NCBI GenBank assembly: GCA_963665865.2
Contig: CAXXWF010000001.1
Coordinates: 3,658,001 to 3,722,000, forward strand
Length of the DNA: 64,000 nucleotides
Reading direction: 5' to 3'
From: PHAA01 sp963665865
GTDB lineage: Bacteria > Bacillota > Syntrophomonadia > Syntrophomonadales > Syntrophomonadaceae
The number at the start of each line of letters is the position of its first letter. Positions within the stretch are counted from its first letter, which is position 1. Shown piece by piece: positions 45,660 to 53,679 of the stretch. The position numbers and the translations under genes were made by a program. Under the pieces are notes generated by a model. That model did no database searches and was not told the DNA's origin. It saw only the letters and a program-made list of their open reading frames with translations.

Positions 45660-45881
45660 ATTGATATAAATAAGGCCACCGTCCTAAAATATTTAATTAT
45701 TTCGATTCTATGTTACTATTTGGTCAAAGGAGCTATATATCTAGTCCTGTGGCAGTCCCTTGTCAAGATGGAAGAAAGAGGCAAAGAAAGGGTTGCGAAG
45801 CAGAGAAAAGCTATTGAGGAAATGCGTAAGAAGCGTTCAAATAAATTCAAGCCTAGAGGGTGGGAAAACAAAGAAGACTAA
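45660..45881 (+). CDS. Small membrane protein with probable ATT start
   Basis: A 73-residue frame with an N-terminal hydrophobic helix (about residues 7-32) and a strongly basic/acidic tail (MEERGKERVAKQRKAIEEMR). The only codon available for a start near the good site GGAAGGGGG (45648-45656) is ATT, since a TAG lies immediately upstream in frame. A terminator follows. Same architecture as 45258-45443. Unrecognised family. Confidence 0.5.
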   Translation: MDINKATVLKYLIISILCYYLVKGAIYLVLWQSLVKMEERGKERVAKQRKAIEEMRKKRSNKFKPRGWENKED

Positions 45882-45928
45882 CAATGAGTAATACTAAATA
45901 CATATTATTTTTAGTATGCAATTTTTAC

Positions 45929-45954
45929 AACCTGACTTTTAGTCAGGTTTTTTT
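45929..45954 (+). terminator. Intrinsic terminator
   Basis: AACCTGACT and AGTCAGGTT form the stem with a three-base TTT loop, followed by T run. Identical stem to the terminator at 45460. Confidence 0.9.
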
Positions 45955-46035
45955 ATGCACAAAAAAGCTTTAGCGTTTCGAGAATAAATGAACCTTACAT
46001 TGGCAAGAATCATGATAATGTTTGGAGGGGATTAC

Positions 46036-46776
46036 ATGATGAAAAAAGTAATTGTATATGTAATTTTATTTGTCATTATCTGCTTTTCTAGTGATACAGC
46101 TCTAAAATATAGTATTGGAAAAGAAATTGACAATCAATCGCCATATTACCTATCATTTGCATCAATCGGTGCAAATTTGCTTGAATCTCGTTTAGACTGT
46201 TGGGCAAAAATAAAGACAGTATCAAGCAGAGAAGAAATGAATCAAACGTTGCTGATGATATTAAACCACCTTAATTTACCTGCCGATGAAAATGAATTCC
46301 TGCACCAGGAAAACGAGGAAATATTGCTCACCCAATATGATTTAAGTTATGACAACCAGAATTACTACTTTATGCTGCAAACCAACAAAAGTGAAAAAGA
46401 TACACATTTGGTAATGACTGTTACAAGTAAAGAAAATGACCAACAGCTTCGCCAAGACGAAAAGGAAATAAAAGAACTATTCGATTGTAATACTTATTAC
46501 CAATATAAGGGGTCAATAGATGCCCAGCCAGATTATGCAGGCCAGCAAGAATTGCTTCGCATTGTAATGAAAAACCTGGGTGCTGAAACCAAAAATGTCT
46601 ATCATGATAGTCGGATTATCAGCATAACTGGATTTGCTCCAAATCTAGGCCTTAATATTGTCCCCGTAAATGTGGCAGGAGATAAGTGCAATGTACAGAC
46701 AGCAATTAGAAAGAATAGTAAAGAAAATAAGACTGAGATTTATTTGGGTTTTCCACTTCTGTTGAATGATTATTAA
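46036..46776 (+). CDS. ywmB: YwmB-like exported protein
   Basis: A 246-residue protein with an N-terminal signal/anchor (residues 1-20) and a hydrophilic remainder. Size, single anchor and place just upstream of murA and spoIID match B. subtilis ywmB, whose fold resembles a TATA-binding protein domain and whose role is unclear. Sequence identity was not checked, so the name rests mainly on position. ATG at 46036 follows GGAGGGGA; an upstream in-frame ATG has no ribosome site. Confidence 0.6.
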   Translation: MMKKVIVYVILFVIICFSSDTALKYSIGKEIDNQSPYYLSFASIGANLLESRLDCWAKIKTVSSREEMNQTLLMILNHLNLPADENEFLHQENEEILLTQYDLSYDNQNYYFMLQTNKSEKDTHLVMTVTSKENDQQLRQDEKEIKELFDCNTYYQYKGSIDAQPDYAGQQELLRIVMKNLGAETKNVYHDSRIISITGFAPNLGLNIVPVNVAGDKCNVQTAIRKNSKENKTEIYLGFPLLLNDY

Positions 46777-46821
46777 TTGAATTCCTTCGCGGCCTCCACC
46801 CTTCACCTTGTGGTTACCGCC

Positions 46822-46993
46822 GATGTGAACTTCGTTCACGGTTTAGGTTGCCTTCTGCGGAGACTACTGATTTGAGCTTCGTTCACAATTAAGGTTGCCC
46901 CCTGCAGGGACTACTGATGTGAACTTCGTTCACGGTTAATGTTGCCTCCTGCGGAGACTACTGATGTGAACTTCGTTCACAATTAAGGTTGCT
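46822..46993. repeat. 47-bp tandem repeat, about 3.7 copies
   Basis: Starts of the unit at 46822, 46869, 46916 and 46963 are exactly 47 bases apart. Each has GATGTGAACTTCGTTCAC (or near) plus GGTTAAGGTTGCC and CTGCGGAGACTACT. The GTGAAC/GTTCAC part is itself palindromic. It fills the space between ywmB and murA. No CRISPR spacers. Confidence 0.95.
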
Positions 46994-47048
46994 GGCTGAA
47001 GGGTTCTTCAATAAAATTTAAGGTTACTTGGGAGGTGATATTTACGCT

Positions 47049-48296
47049 TTGAAAATGATGATAAAAGGCAAAGCCGTCTTACGAGGAGAAGTTGAGATTA
47101 GTTCATCTAAGAACGCGATATTACCAATTTTGGCAGCATCATTGCTTACTGACGGTAAGGTTGAAATTAACAAAGTACCCAATATTAACGATGTGGTTAT
47201 TATTAGTAAACTATTAACCCATTTGGGGATAAAGGTAAAACAAGAATCAAGCCAATTATCACTAGGGGGGGTCTGTAATGCGATTCATCCACCCTATGAA
47301 TTAGTCCGGCAAATCCGCGCTTCTTTTTTAATAATGGGACCACTTCTGGCCCGCAAAGGAAAGGTCAGGGTTGCACTTCCAGGGGGATGCTCGATTGGAA
47401 CCAGACCGATTGATCTGCATTTAAAAGGATTTCAGGCACTGGGGGCTGACATTAGTTTGAACTCCGGTGATGTTATTGCCAAAGCCAATCAACTAATAGG
47501 AACTCATATATATTTGGATTATCCGAGTGTGGGTGCAACTGAAAATATTCTTATGGCTGCTGCCATGGCTAAAGGAATAAGTTATATTGAAAATGCCGCC
47601 CTGGAACCGGAGATAGTTGATCTAGCCAATTTTATAAACAGCATGGGTGGTAGAATTAGTGGAGCCGGTACAAATGTCATAAAAATAAAGGGAGTTAAAG
47701 AGTTAAGAGGAATAAACTATACACCCATTCCCGATCGAATAGAAGCCGGCACTTATATGGTTGCGGTTGCGGCAACGGGTGGAAATGCAATAATCAAAAA
47801 TATTGTGCCAGAACATTTAAAAGCTATTAGTGCTAAACTCATTGAAAGCGGCGCTGAAGTGATTGAATCGGACGACCACTTGCAGATTAAGAGAGAATCC
47901 AGGATTAAGCCAGTATATATCAAGACCCTGCCTTATCCGGGTTTCCCTACGGATATGCAAGCTCAATTTATGGCTTATTTAAGTTGTTCATTGGGTAGCA
48001 GTGTAATTAGTGAATCGGTGTTTGAGAATCGGTTTATGCATGTTCAAGAGCTATCACGGATGGGAGCGGACATTAAAACCGAAGGTCGAACTGCTATTAT
48101 TCGTGGAGTAAAGAAGTTAACCGGTGCCAAGGTAAAAGCCTCTGATTTACGAGCCGGAGCTGCCCTTGTTATAGCGGCCCTTACGGCTCAGGGAGATTCA
48201 ATACTAGTAGAAAGCGAACATGTAGATCGTGGGTATGAGAATATTGCCAGTAAGTTAAATGCGATGGGAGCTCAGATAGAAAACGGAAATGAATAA
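47049..48296 (+). CDS. murA: UDP-N-acetylglucosamine 1-carboxyvinyltransferase
   Basis: A 415-residue enzyme of the first committed peptidoglycan step. The substrate motif SSKNAILP lies near residue 20 and the PEP-binding cysteine is in PGGCSIGTRPIDLH near 115, the fosfomycin target. TTG at 47049 chosen 12 bases after GGAGGTGAT; an ATG at 47055 is in frame and possible. Order ywmB-murA-spoIID is as in B. subtilis. Confidence 0.95.
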   Translation: MKMMIKGKAVLRGEVEISSSKNAILPILAASLLTDGKVEINKVPNINDVVIISKLLTHLGIKVKQESSQLSLGGVCNAIHPPYELVRQIRASFLIMGPLLARKGKVRVALPGGCSIGTRPIDLHLKGFQALGADISLNSGDVIAKANQLIGTHIYLDYPSVGATENILMAAAMAKGISYIENAALEPEIVDLANFINSMGGRISGAGTNVIKIKGVKELRGINYTPIPDRIEAGTYMVAVAATGGNAIIKNIVPEHLKAISAKLIESGAEVIESDDHLQIKRESRIKPVYIKTLPYPGFPTDMQAQFMAYLSCSLGSSVISESVFENRFMHVQELSRMGADIKTEGRTAIIRGVKKLTGAKVKASDLRAGAALVIAALTAQGDSILVESEHVDRGYENIASKLNAMGAQIENGNE

Positions 48297-48313
48297 ATTC
48301 AAGTAGCGATTCC

Positions 48314-48343
48314 AGGAACATGGCATTAGAGTCATGTTCCTTT
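48314..48343 (+). terminator. Possible terminator after murA
   Basis: AGGAACATG pairs perfectly with CATGTTCCT but only three T follow. It could terminate weakly or protect the murA message. Confidence 0.5.
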
Positions 48344-48352
48344 CATATTCAT
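48344..48352 (+). promoter_or_regulatory. Possible sigma-E -10 element for spoIID
   Basis: CATATTCAT resembles the sigma-E -10 consensus CATACANT, and GCATTA lies 15 bases upstream as a poor -35. SpoIID is sigma-E controlled in Bacillus. It would start transcription almost at the ATG. Confidence 0.3.
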
Positions 48353-48357
48353 AAGAT

Positions 48358-49281
48358 ATGAGAGCAAAATATAATCTAAAAATTATTATAGTCGTAATAA
48401 TCCTGATCATAACTGCCCTAGGTATTAATAGGTATATACATTTAAAAAAAGCTGCCGTACCGGAACCTTTTATTAAATTATATCTGCACGAACAAGAAAT
48501 TGTAATCGGAATGGATTTAGAAGAATACATAAAAGGTACCGTAGCTGCTGAAATGCCAGCATCTTTTGATATTGAGGCCCTTAAAGCCCAGGCTGTCTGC
48601 GCTCGCACATATGCCATCAAGAAAATGATGACAAATCCTTCATATCCGGAAGGTGCAGACCTTTCTGATGACGTTAATTCATGCCAGGCTTTTGTTACAC
48701 TCCAAAATTTTGCCAGTACGAACCCGGCGCGAGCAGATCTACTAAAGCGTATTAACGAAGCCGTGGATTCTACCAGAGGAGAAATTATTCTCTATGATTC
48801 CCAGCCCATTGATGCTCTTTACTGCTCTACCTGTGGGGGGCGTACCGAAAGTTCAGAGGCTGTCTGGGGTGGGAAGATTGATTACTTGCGTTCAGTAAAA
48901 TGCGAAGATTGTAAGGCATCCATTCATTACCAAGAAAGCACTATTATCAGCAACGAAATCATTAACAAAGTAATAAATGATAAAGGAAAATCCCTGCAAA
49001 TCAAAATATTGTCAGTTACTCCTGGAGAACGTGCCAAAAAAATAAAAATAAATAAACACGAAATAGATGCAAGTATTTTGCGCAAGGCATTAAATCTCCC
49101 TTCTAACTGGATGGAATTTAAAACCTCCGGTTCAGAAACTACAATTACCACACGTGGTTACGGTCATGGTGTAGGCATGTGCCAATACGGTGCCAACGGG
49201 ATGGCTGAGCGTGGTGCAGACTATCATCAGATACTGGAGAAGTATTATCAAGGAGTCAGTTTCTATAAATTAACTTACTAA
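48358..49281 (+). CDS. spoIID: Stage II sporulation protein D, lytic transglycosylase
   Basis: A 307-residue membrane-anchored enzyme needed for engulfment. One N-terminal helix (residues 5-23) precedes the SpoIID domain with LKAQAVCARTYA, the cysteines around CSTCGGRTES and GHGVGMCQYGA at the end. No Shine-Dalgarno sequence is visible before the ATG. It lies after murA as in B. subtilis, but the spoIIQ gene expected next is missing. Confidence 0.95.
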   Translation: MRAKYNLKIIIVVIILIITALGINRYIHLKKAAVPEPFIKLYLHEQEIVIGMDLEEYIKGTVAAEMPASFDIEALKAQAVCARTYAIKKMMTNPSYPEGADLSDDVNSCQAFVTLQNFASTNPARADLLKRINEAVDSTRGEIILYDSQPIDALYCSTCGGRTESSEAVWGGKIDYLRSVKCEDCKASIHYQESTIISNEIINKVINDKGKSLQIKILSVTPGERAKKIKINKHEIDASILRKALNLPSNWMEFKTSGSETTITTRGYGHGVGMCQYGANGMAERGADYHQILEKYYQGVSFYKLTY

Positions 49282-49293
49282 GGAACTACCGGG

Positions 49294-49375
49294 GGGAAAC
49301 AAGGGGACGGTTCTCCACGTTTCCTCCCCAAATTTTCGTGAATGAGGAAACAAGAGAACCGTCCCCTTGTTTCCC
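49294..49375. repeat. Inverted repeat of the GGGGACGGTTCT family
   Basis: The arms at about 49294-49326 and 49344-49375 are inverted copies with a few mismatches, sharing AACAAGGGGACGGTTCTC with the complement of the other arm. It lies between spoIID and spoIIID. Confidence 0.88.
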
Positions 49376-49469
49376 TGTCCCTCTCGAAAAATTTCTCGCT
49401 TATTATTTCGGTCTTGATTAGCTTCCTCCTGAATATAATTTAGTAAATTCATGGGGAGGGGAACGTTAA

Positions 49470-49745
49470 ATGCAAAACTATATAAGAAAAAGGGCGGTGA
49501 AAATAGCCCGATATATACTGCAAACTTCGAATACGGTGCGGGGAACGGCGGAGGTATTTGGGATATCAAAATCCACAGTGCATAAAGATGTCTCAGAGAG
49601 ACTACCTCGTATTAGTAAGGAACTAGCTGAAGAAGTAAAAAATATTTTGGATAGAAACAAAGCGGAGCGACATTTAAGAGGAGGAGAGGCTACCCGGAAA
49701 AAATATGCCCAGGCCAATGTACTTACCATCCCTTTCGAGCGATAA
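49470..49745 (+). CDS. spoIIID: Sporulation transcriptional regulator SpoIIID
   Basis: A 91-residue DNA-binding protein active in the mother cell. The helix-turn-helix TVRGTAEVFGISKSTVHKDVSERL and the basic C-terminal tail match SpoIIID. ATG follows GGGGAGGGG. The next gene is mbl, as in B. subtilis. Confidence 0.96.
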   Translation: MQNYIRKRAVKIARYILQTSNTVRGTAEVFGISKSTVHKDVSERLPRISKELAEEVKNILDRNKAERHLRGGEATRKKYAQANVLTIPFER

Positions 49746-49909
49746 CCGGCTGTGGATATTTAAGTGAATGAATTTCGATGCCGTTAAGAAATGATCACTT
49801 CTTTCATTATTACTCCTGTGTTAAAATAAATAGGTAATATGGCGAAGAAAAGGTAAAATGATATTATCAGGCACAAAAATGAATAATTTTGCCGGGAGGA
49901 ACTAAAGAC

Positions 49910-50938
49910 GTGTGTTTTGTTGAGGACATTGGGATAGACTTGGGAACAGCTAGCGTACTGGTGTTTAAGAAAGGAGAGGGGATTGTCTTACATGAGCCGT
50001 CCGTAGTGGCGTTGGATAGGACTACCAACAAAGCGATTGCTATCGGCGAAGAAGCACGGCAGATGTTGGGACGAACTCCTGGAAATATTGCAGCTATTAG
50101 ACCTCTGCGAGAAGGGGTTATTGCCGACTATGATACGACCGAAAAAATGTTAAGATTCTTTATCAGAAGGGTTATGGGCAACAAGCTTTTCTTCAGACCT
50201 CGGGTTATCGTCTGTATTCCCACTGGGGCGACAGATGTCGAGGAACGTGCAGTCCGGCAGGCTACCTTAGCTTCCGGTGCCAAACAAGCGTTTATCATTG
50301 AAGAGCCTCTGGCGGCAGCGCTGGGAGCCGGAATTAATATAGCCGAAGCTACTGGAAACATGGTGGTAGATATTGGAGGGGGCACTTCAGACATCGCGGT
50401 TTTGTCATTGGGCGGAATGGTCTGCAACACTTCGCTGCGAGTTGGCGGGGACAAGTTCGATGAGGCCATAGTACGTTATGTGCGCAAGGAATATAGCTTG
50501 ATGATTGGAGAAAGAACTGCAGAAAATATTAAGATGCGCGTGGGTACTGCTTGGGTCAGCGACGAAAACAAGGACCGCAGTATGGAGGTTAGGGGGCGCG
50601 ATCTGCTCTCGGGTTTACCTAAGACAATCCACTTAACATCTGCCGAAAGCTGGGTTGCACTGGAAGAACCTGTATACGCAGTCATAGAAGCGGTAAAAAA
50701 GGTGCTGGAAGTCACGCCGCCCGAACTGGCGGCTGATATTGTAAATACGGGTATAGTTATGACCGGGGGGGGGGCGCTATTAAACGGGCTTGACCTGCTA
50801 CTTGCCCAAGAAACCAAATTACCGGTGCATATTGCTGAAGATCCTATTTCCTGTGTTGCCATGGGTACTGGCAAAGCACTTAATGAGATGAATATTCTAA
50901 CCAATCATCGTCTCAAGGGAGCGAGAAGGGTACTTTAA
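49910..50938 (+). CDS. mbl: MreB-family shape-determining actin (Mbl)
   Basis: A 342-residue actin-fold protein. The N-terminus IGIDLGTASVLVF, the phosphate loop DIGGGTSDIAVLSLGG and the C-terminal VMTGGGALLNGLD give the ATPase core. Position directly after spoIIID supports Mbl, but other MreB paralogues cannot be excluded. GTG start at 49910 after GGGAGGA. It would guide wall insertion along the cell cylinder. Confidence 0.9.
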   Translation: MCFVEDIGIDLGTASVLVFKKGEGIVLHEPSVVALDRTTNKAIAIGEEARQMLGRTPGNIAAIRPLREGVIADYDTTEKMLRFFIRRVMGNKLFFRPRVIVCIPTGATDVEERAVRQATLASGAKQAFIIEEPLAAALGAGINIAEATGNMVVDIGGGTSDIAVLSLGGMVCNTSLRVGGDKFDEAIVRYVRKEYSLMIGERTAENIKMRVGTAWVSDENKDRSMEVRGRDLLSGLPKTIHLTSAESWVALEEPVYAVIEAVKKVLEVTPPELAADIVNTGIVMTGGGALLNGLDLLLAQETKLPVHIAEDPISCVAMGTGKALNEMNILTNHRLKGARRVL

Positions 50939-50947
50939 TATCAATCT

Positions 50948-50971
50948 CCCGCCGACGGCGGGTTTTTTTTT
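50948..50971 (+). terminator. Intrinsic terminator after mbl
   Basis: CCCGCC and GGCGGG form a stem over GAC and are followed by nine T. Confidence 0.9.
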
Positions 50972-51076
50972 GAACTTATTTTAATGGCAGCAGGAGAAAC
51001 TATTTAGAATAGCCAATAACAATTTAGGAATAAACTGTCAGTTATCTTGGAAACAAAAATAGAAAAGAGGTTAGGT

Positions 51077-51823
51077 ATGGACAAGCGGAGGAGAGCCAAT
51101 ATTCTGGGGTGTCAGGTAGATTTATTAACCCTTGAAGATGGTATCATCAGAATAAAGGATTTAATTCGGAGAGGGCGTCCTGCCCATATCTTGACCCTCA
51201 ATGCAGAAATAGTATATCAGGCCCAAACCAATGAGGAATTGAAGTCGATAATTAACCGGGCCGATATGGTAACGCCTGATGGAATTGGCATTGTTTGGGG
51301 AGGCAGGCAACTAGGATATGATATTAGAGAAAGAGTCACCGGGATTGATCTGCTCTACCGCTTATGCCGGGAGGCACCAGCCCAGGGATGGAAAGTCTAC
51401 CTCTTGGGCTCAGCCCCGGGTGTGGCTGAAGAGTCAGGACGACGCCTAATTGCTGATTTTCCTGGTTTGCAAATCTGTGGTAATCACCATGGCTATTTTA
51501 GAGAAGAGGATATTCCTGCCCTGATAAGTGAGATAAAAGAGCTGGCTCCCCACATACTCTTTGTGTCCCTGGGGGCTCCCAAACAAGAAAAATGGATAAG
51601 AAAATATAAAGAGCAGTTAGGGGTTCCTGTCAGCGTTGGGGTGGGGGGAAGCCTGGATGTCATAGCCGGGCAAAAAAGACGGGCCCCTCTGTGGATGATT
51701 AGATTAAACTTGGAATGGCTGTATAGATTAGGTTCAGAACCCAGTCGGATAAGGCGACAGATGGCATTGCCCAAATTTGTTGGCTTAATTCTTAAAAGCA
51801 AATATACGGACAATAATAGATAA
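51077..51823 (+). CDS. tagA: WecG/TagA/CpsF-family glycosyltransferase
   Basis: A 248-residue enzyme of GT26. Family blocks LTLNAEIVYQA, TPDGIGIVWGGR and the C-terminal VGVGGSLDVIAGQ are visible. TagA adds N-acetylmannosamine to GlcNAc-PP-undecaprenol in teichoic acid or similar glycan synthesis. No other glycan genes are nearby, so the glycan made is unknown. ATG at 51077 follows AGAGG. Confidence 0.88.
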   Translation: MDKRRRANILGCQVDLLTLEDGIIRIKDLIRRGRPAHILTLNAEIVYQAQTNEELKSIINRADMVTPDGIGIVWGGRQLGYDIRERVTGIDLLYRLCREAPAQGWKVYLLGSAPGVAEESGRRLIADFPGLQICGNHHGYFREEDIPALISEIKELAPHILFVSLGAPKQEKWIRKYKEQLGVPVSVGVGGSLDVIAGQKRRAPLWMIRLNLEWLYRLGSEPSRIRRQMALPKFVGLILKSKYTDNNR

Positions 51824-51880
51824 GCCGCATCTACGGTACAGCCTAAAAAATAATTGCAAAGACTATCCAATTGAGGTTAA

Positions 51881-52006
51881 AGTCTAAAAGGAACTGAATC
51901 AGGGAAATTATTAAATGAACGGGAAACGGAGATGCTTAAGAATATAGTAATGAATGCTGGCGCGAATTTCCCGGTTAATATCAGGAAAGAGCTAATAAAA
52001 GGATAG
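51881..52006 (+). pseudogene. ctsR: Probable ctsR remnant (C-terminal domain)
   Basis: The region before mcsA has an open frame of 41 residues with LLNERETEMLKNIVMNAG and a later RKELIKG, then a stop. By eye this resembles the C-terminal dimer domain of CtsR (ISEREAKMM...RDELRAR in B. subtilis). It has no start or DNA-binding part, and the mcsA upstream position is where ctsR normally lies. The resemblance is short and could be chance. Confidence 0.4.
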
Positions 52007-52063
52007 CGACCACCTGGCAGGACTTTTAATACATCGATACAGGGAGATAAGGGAGGCAAGAGG

Positions 52064-52573
52064 ATGCTCTGTGATGAATGCAAAGAACAACCGGCTACAG
52101 TCCATCTTATACAGGTATTCAATGGGTACAAAACAGAGAGCCATTTATGTGAGGGGTGTGCCTCGCAGAAAAGTGGACTAATACTTGATCAAGGCAGTAA
52201 GTTATCTATCCCTAATCTACTGAGCGGAATGTTTGGTTCCATTTATAATGTGCAGGATATGCAATCACTCACTCGATCCATTAAGTGTCCCAATTGCGGT
52301 ATGAGTTTCATAGATATCAAACAGGCGGGCAAACTTGGTTGCAGCGAATGCTATAAGGTATATGAACAGGAGTTGGAAGCCTCATTGCGGAGAATCCATG
52401 GCAACAGTCAACATTTGGGTAAGATACCGGCAAGGGGTGGGGAGAAGGTGCGATTCAAAAAACAAATTGAGGATTTGAAAAATCGACTCCAGGAAGCAGT
52501 TCTGCAGGAAGAATACGAGCAAGCCGCCCAAATAAGAGATACTCTTAAAGAAATGGAAAGGAAACTCTCTTAA
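52064..52573 (+). CDS. mcsA: McsA, activator of the arginine kinase McsB
   Basis: A 169-residue protein. It starts with a zinc-binding CDECKEQPATVHL and CEGCA, has a second CPNCG...CSEC pair near residues 75-105 and ends in a UVR-type coiled coil (LQEAVLQEEYEQAAQIRD). McsA activates McsB. ATG after GGGAGGCAAGAGG. It is 14 bases from mcsB. Confidence 0.93.
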   Translation: MLCDECKEQPATVHLIQVFNGYKTESHLCEGCASQKSGLILDQGSKLSIPNLLSGMFGSIYNVQDMQSLTRSIKCPNCGMSFIDIKQAGKLGCSECYKVYEQELEASLRRIHGNSQHLGKIPARGGEKVRFKKQIEDLKNRLQEAVLQEEYEQAAQIRDTLKEMERKLS

Positions 52574-52587
52574 GGAGGGATGCCATT

Positions 52588-53652
52588 ATGAGTATAAATG
52601 ACGTTTTGAGCAGCAGTTATGTAAAATGGATGGATTCACCGGAGGGCAACCGGGATATTGTAATTAGTAGTCGAGTGCGCCTGGCACGCAATTTGAGCCA
52701 GATTCCCTTTCCCCATTTACTAAATCAGGTCAATGGCGAGCAATGCTTGGACCTAATAAAAAAAGCCTGGCACAATACCCCAGGTCCAGTCTTAGCATCA
52801 ATGGATATGGTAACTTTTGACCAAATAAGTGCTCTAGAGCGACAGATTTTAGCGGAAAAACACCTCAGCAGTCCGGGCCATGCACAATCCAGCTCATCAT
52901 TAAAGGGTATTCTGGTAAATAATGATGGCTCCTTAGCGGTAATGATAAATGAAGAGGATCACCTGCGTATGCAGTGCCTGCTGCCGGGTCTGCAGCTCAA
53001 GGAATGCTATTCTCGTGTACAAGAGTTAGACGATGAGTTTGAGCAAAACTTGGACTATGCGTTTGATGAGAACCGGGGTTATCTTACGGCCTGTCCTACG
53101 AACGTGGGGACAGGGATGCGAGCATCGGTGATGATACACTTACCGGCTATTCATATTTCTGGCCAACTCAATCATATTCTGCATAATATCGATCAGTTAG
53201 GATTAGCGGTTCGGGGACTCTATGGTGAAGGCAGTGAACCGGCCGGAAATTTCTATCAAATTTCTAACCAAATAACTTTAGGGCAAACCGAAGAGGACAT
53301 ATGTAATTATTTGCAGACCGTGACCGAACAGGTTGTTCAGCAGGAAAGTCTGTTAAGAGAAAAATTACAAAGGGACATGAAATACCAATTGGAGGATAAG
53401 ATTGGCAGGGCTTATGGCATTTTAAGCAATGCCCGGGTTATTGCCTCCGATGAGGCCCTGACCCTCTTTTCTGATGTGCGTTTAGGTGTGGATATGCAAA
53501 TATTAAAGGGTATCAGTCTATTTTCTCTCAATGAACTGATGGTAGCGGTGCGACCGGCCCATCTGCAAAAGCTGGAAGGACGAGAGATGGATGTAGTAGA
53601 ACGCGATATTAAAAGAGCGGCTGTCATTAAAGAAAAATTAACCGTGGTTTAG
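52588..53652 (+). CDS. mcsB: Protein arginine kinase McsB
   Basis: A 354-residue phosphagen-kinase-like enzyme that phosphorylates arginines on proteins to mark them for ClpCP. The ATP-binding blocks VISSRVRLARNL and the later ACPTNVGTGMRASVMIHLP match the family. It pairs with the phosphatase-like ywlE at 26242. ATG after AAGGAGGG. Confidence 0.95.
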   Translation: MSINDVLSSSYVKWMDSPEGNRDIVISSRVRLARNLSQIPFPHLLNQVNGEQCLDLIKKAWHNTPGPVLASMDMVTFDQISALERQILAEKHLSSPGHAQSSSSLKGILVNNDGSLAVMINEEDHLRMQCLLPGLQLKECYSRVQELDDEFEQNLDYAFDENRGYLTACPTNVGTGMRASVMIHLPAIHISGQLNHILHNIDQLGLAVRGLYGEGSEPAGNFYQISNQITLGQTEEDICNYLQTVTEQVVQQESLLREKLQRDMKYQLEDKIGRAYGILSNARVIASDEALTLFSDVRLGVDMQILKGISLFSLNELMVAVRPAHLQKLEGREMDVVERDIKRAAVIKEKLTVV

Positions 53653-53679
53653 TAAATAGACAACGAGGGGGTATTATAA

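Noticed and set aside
46822..46993. Regular 47-base repeats as a CRISPR array
   Set aside because: The units are contiguous and have no unique spacers; there are no cas genes.
51824..52063. CtsR operator before mcsA
   Set aside because: AGGTTAAAGTCTAAA near 51874 only loosely resembles the heptad repeat and lacks the spaced GGTCAAA pair.
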